A stretch of 6,181 bases of DNA from Flavobacteriales bacterium UBA5869. GTDB taxonomy: Bacteria; Bacteroidota; Bacteroidia; Flavobacteriales_D; Crocinitomicaceae. Where the stretch lies: the NCBI GenBank assembly GCA_002432565.1, contig DJFP01000234.1:1-6181 (forward strand), given 5' to 3'. This document shows positions 4,637 through 6,181 of the stretch, one piece after another; position 1 is the first letter of the stretch; the number at the start of each line of letters is the position of its first letter. The position numbers were made by a program, and so were the translations under genes. The notes below the pieces were generated by a model. It was not told where the DNA came from, searched no databases, and was given only the letters and a program-made list of their open reading frames with translations.

Positions 4637-5683
4637 ATGGAATTTTCAGCGCTTCAAATAGCTACTATCCTAAACGGTGAAGTCGTTGGCAACTCGGATG
4701 TTACGGTTGCCGGCTTAGCTAAAATCGAGGAAGGTCAAACAGGCACACTTTCGTTCCTGTCGAACCCCAAGTATGAAGAATATATTTATACAACGCAATC
4801 AAGCATTTGCATTGTCAATAAAACGTTTATTCCTGCGAAAGAACTCCCGAAAACATTGACACTGGTAAAAGTAGACGATGCATACGCCTGCTTTGCAAAA
4901 CTATTGGAAGTTTACAACCAGATGCGTCAAAAACAACCGAAGATCGAAACCCCGTCTTTTATTTCCGAAACTGCCAAAGTGGGTGAAGGATTGTACCTGG
5001 GAGCATTTGCTTACATCGGTGAAAATACGGTGATCGGGAAAAATGCGAAGATTTACCCGCAGGCATATATCGGAGACGGAGTAGTGATCGGTGACGATTG
5101 TACGATACATGCAGGAGTTAAAATTTATGCGGATACCAAAATAGGGAATCGCTGCGTACTTCATGCAGGTGTGGTTATCGGAAGCGATGGTTTCGGTTTT
5201 GCGCCGGATGAAAAAGGCGTTTTCTCCAAAGTTCCCCAGATCGGGAATGTTATTTTGGAGGACGATGTGGAAATCGGTTCCAATACAACGATTGATTGTG
5301 CTACCATGGGATCAACCGTTATCCGCCAGGGAGTGAAAATCGATAATTTGGTTCATTTGGCCCACAACGTTGAAGTCGGACACCATTCAGCAATCGCCGC
5401 ACAAGTGGGTGTTGCCGGTTCTGCAAAAATCGGAAAGCATGTCATGATAGGCGGACAGGCTGGAATCAGCGGACATTTACATATCGTTGACGGAACGAAA
5501 ATCGTTGCTCAGTCGGGAATTCCGAATACTGTCAAAAAAGCCGAAGTGCTTATGGGGTCGCCTGCAATTCCTATCGATGATTACAAAAAATCATTTGTTG
5601 GATTCAGAAGACTTCCAATCATTCTTAAGAAATTATCAGAATTAGAAGATAAAATTAAAACCCTTTCAAAATCTGCAGAATAA
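4637..5683 (+). CDS. lpxD: LpxD, UDP-3-O-acylglucosamine N-acyltransferase
   Basis: LpxD transfers a 3-hydroxyacyl chain from acyl carrier protein to the 2-amino group of UDP-3-O-acyl-glucosamine, the third step of lipid A synthesis, in the cytoplasm as a trimer. The 348 residues are a normal length. The N-terminal uridine-binding domain (about 1-100) carries FLSNPKY (40-46), with F40, N43 and Y46 in the places of the uracil-contacting residues of other LpxDs. Hexapeptide repeats of the left-handed beta-helix run from about 105 to 295. The catalytic His is H243 in HLAHNV (240-245), and [10 protein letters not shown] is at 182-191. A C-terminal helical tail (315-348) binds the acyl carrier protein in relatives. 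One oddity is C221 in [11 protein letters not shown], where an Arg is usual. The ATG is forced, since an in-frame TAA lies at 4625-4627 with no start codon between. The lpxC start follows the stop after one base. Confidence 0.96.
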   Translation: MEFSALQIATILNGEVVGNSDVTVAGLAKIEEGQTGTLSFLSNPKYEEYIYTTQSSICIVNKTFIPAKELPKTLTLVKVDDAYACFAKLLEVYNQMRQKQPKIETPSFISETAKVGEGLYLGAFAYIGENTVIGKNAKIYPQAYIGDGVVIGDDCTIHAGVKIYADTKIGNRCVLHAGVVIGSDGFGFAPDEKGVFSKVPQIGNVILEDDVEIGSNTTIDCATMGSTVIRQGVKIDNLVHLAHNVEVGHHSAIAAQVGVAGSAKIGKHVMIGGQAGISGHLHIVDGTKIVAQSGIPNTVKKAEVLMGSPAIPIDDYKKSFVGFRRLPIILKKLSELEDKIKTLSKSAE

Positions 5684-5684
5684 T

Positions 5685-6181
5685 ATGTCGGACAAACAAT
5701 TTACCCTTAAAGAAAAAATCACGTTCAATGGTATTGGTTTACATACCGGAGAAGCAGTAGTTATGGAAATTCATCCGGCTGCTGAGAACCACGGATATAA
5801 ATTCCAGCGATTAGATGTAGATGGTCAGCCGATAATTAAAGCAGATGCAGATTTAGTGGTTTCCACGGATCGCGGAACAACATTGGAGTCAAACGGTGCA
5901 AAAGTTTATACCACCGAGCACGTATTGGCAGCTTTGTACGGAATGGAAGTGGATAATGCATTGATTACACTTACAGGGCCTGAAATTCCGATCATGGATG
6001 GTTCTTCTTTGCCATTTGTGAAAGAAATCCAGCGTGTTGGAAGAGAAGAGCAGCAAGCTGAGCGTTTGTATTTCGAATTGACTGAGAATATCAAGTGGGA
6101 AGACGCTGATAAAGGAATTGAGTTTTTGGCTGTTCCGGATAAGAACTACCGTTTGACGGTAATGGTGGATTACAATTCTCC
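5685..6181 (+). CDS. lpxC: LpxC, UDP-3-O-acyl-N-acetylglucosamine deacetylase (N-terminal part; probably LpxC-FabZ fusion)
   Basis: The ATG lies one base after the lpxD stop (TAATATG). The frame stays open for 165 codons plus two bases to the window edge, so this is the N-terminal third or so of the protein. LpxC is the zinc deacetylase that commits UDP-acyl-GlcNAc to lipid A. GIGLHTG is at 16-22, and TTEHVLAAL at 76-84 provides the catalytic Glu (E78) and first zinc ligand (H79), the same numbers as in E. coli LpxC. PEIPIMDGSSLPFV (99-112) is the typical end of the first motif block. The second zinc site would be outside the window. In Bacteroidota this protein is normally fused at its C-terminus to the dehydratase FabZ and followed by lpxA; that is expected from family knowledge, not seen here. 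Translation is probably coupled to lpxD. Confidence 0.95.
   Translation, partial: MSDKQFTLKEKITFNGIGLHTGEAVVMEIHPAAENHGYKFQRLDVDGQPIIKADADLVVSTDRGTTLESNGAKVYTTEHVLAALYGMEVDNALITLTGPEIPIMDGSSLPFVKEIQRVGREEQQAERLYFELTENIKWEDADKGIEFLAVPDKNYRLTVMVDYNS

Overview
This window looks like chromosomal DNA from a Flavobacteriales-type member of the Bacteroidota, possibly close to Fluviicola/Crocinitomicaceae (the family-level guess is weak). The evidence is: moderately AT-rich sequence; TAnnTTTG-type -7 promoter boxes; no obvious Shine-Dalgarno sequences before the genes; an lpxD-lpxC pair one base apart; DUF493-family and DUF4258-like small proteins of flavobacterial style; and a small protein whose tail resembles the type A sorting domain of the type IX secretion system (T9SS). 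All genes lie on the + strand.

Layout. Bases 1-870 hold the C-terminal half of menD (menaquinone synthesis). A 298-base gene-free stretch (871-1168) follows. It holds an inverted repeat directly after menD, a degenerate 10-bp-period repeat, a two-hairpin structured element (about 950-1060) that may be an RNA gene, AT-rich filler, and a promoter just before the next gene. Bases 1169-2496 hold a TerC-family membrane protein and an unrecognised helical soluble protein. Their stop and start codons overlap by one base, so they probably form one translationally coupled unit. A second spacer (2497-2640) is built from short repeats: a hairpin around the core GAGCGAAGTCGAAG that supplies the last codon and stop of the upstream gene, a 7-bp-period repeat, and nested inverted repeats. 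Bases 2641-3399 hold a two-gene unit: a DUF493 protein and a small two-helix membrane protein. Bases 3483-3800 hold thioredoxin with its own promoter and a strong intrinsic terminator. Bases 3866-4546 hold a membrane-anchored protein resembling the flavobacterial DUF4258 group. From 4625 onward there is a lipid A unit: a promoter four bases from the lpxD start codon, lpxD complete, and the beginning of lpxC, which runs off the window.

How the genes fit together. lpxD and lpxC carry out consecutive early steps of lipid A synthesis (LpxC deacetylation, then LpxD acylation). In this phylum LpxC is usually fused to FabZ, and lpxA usually follows; both would lie beyond the window. MenD serves the respiratory quinone pathway, TerC probably metal (manganese) homeostasis, and thioredoxin thiol redox balance. 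The window is mostly ordinary core genome. The most interesting parts are the structured element in the first spacer, the unknown partner coupled to TerC, the membrane protein carrying a sorting-domain-like tail, and the apparently leaderless lpxD promoter.
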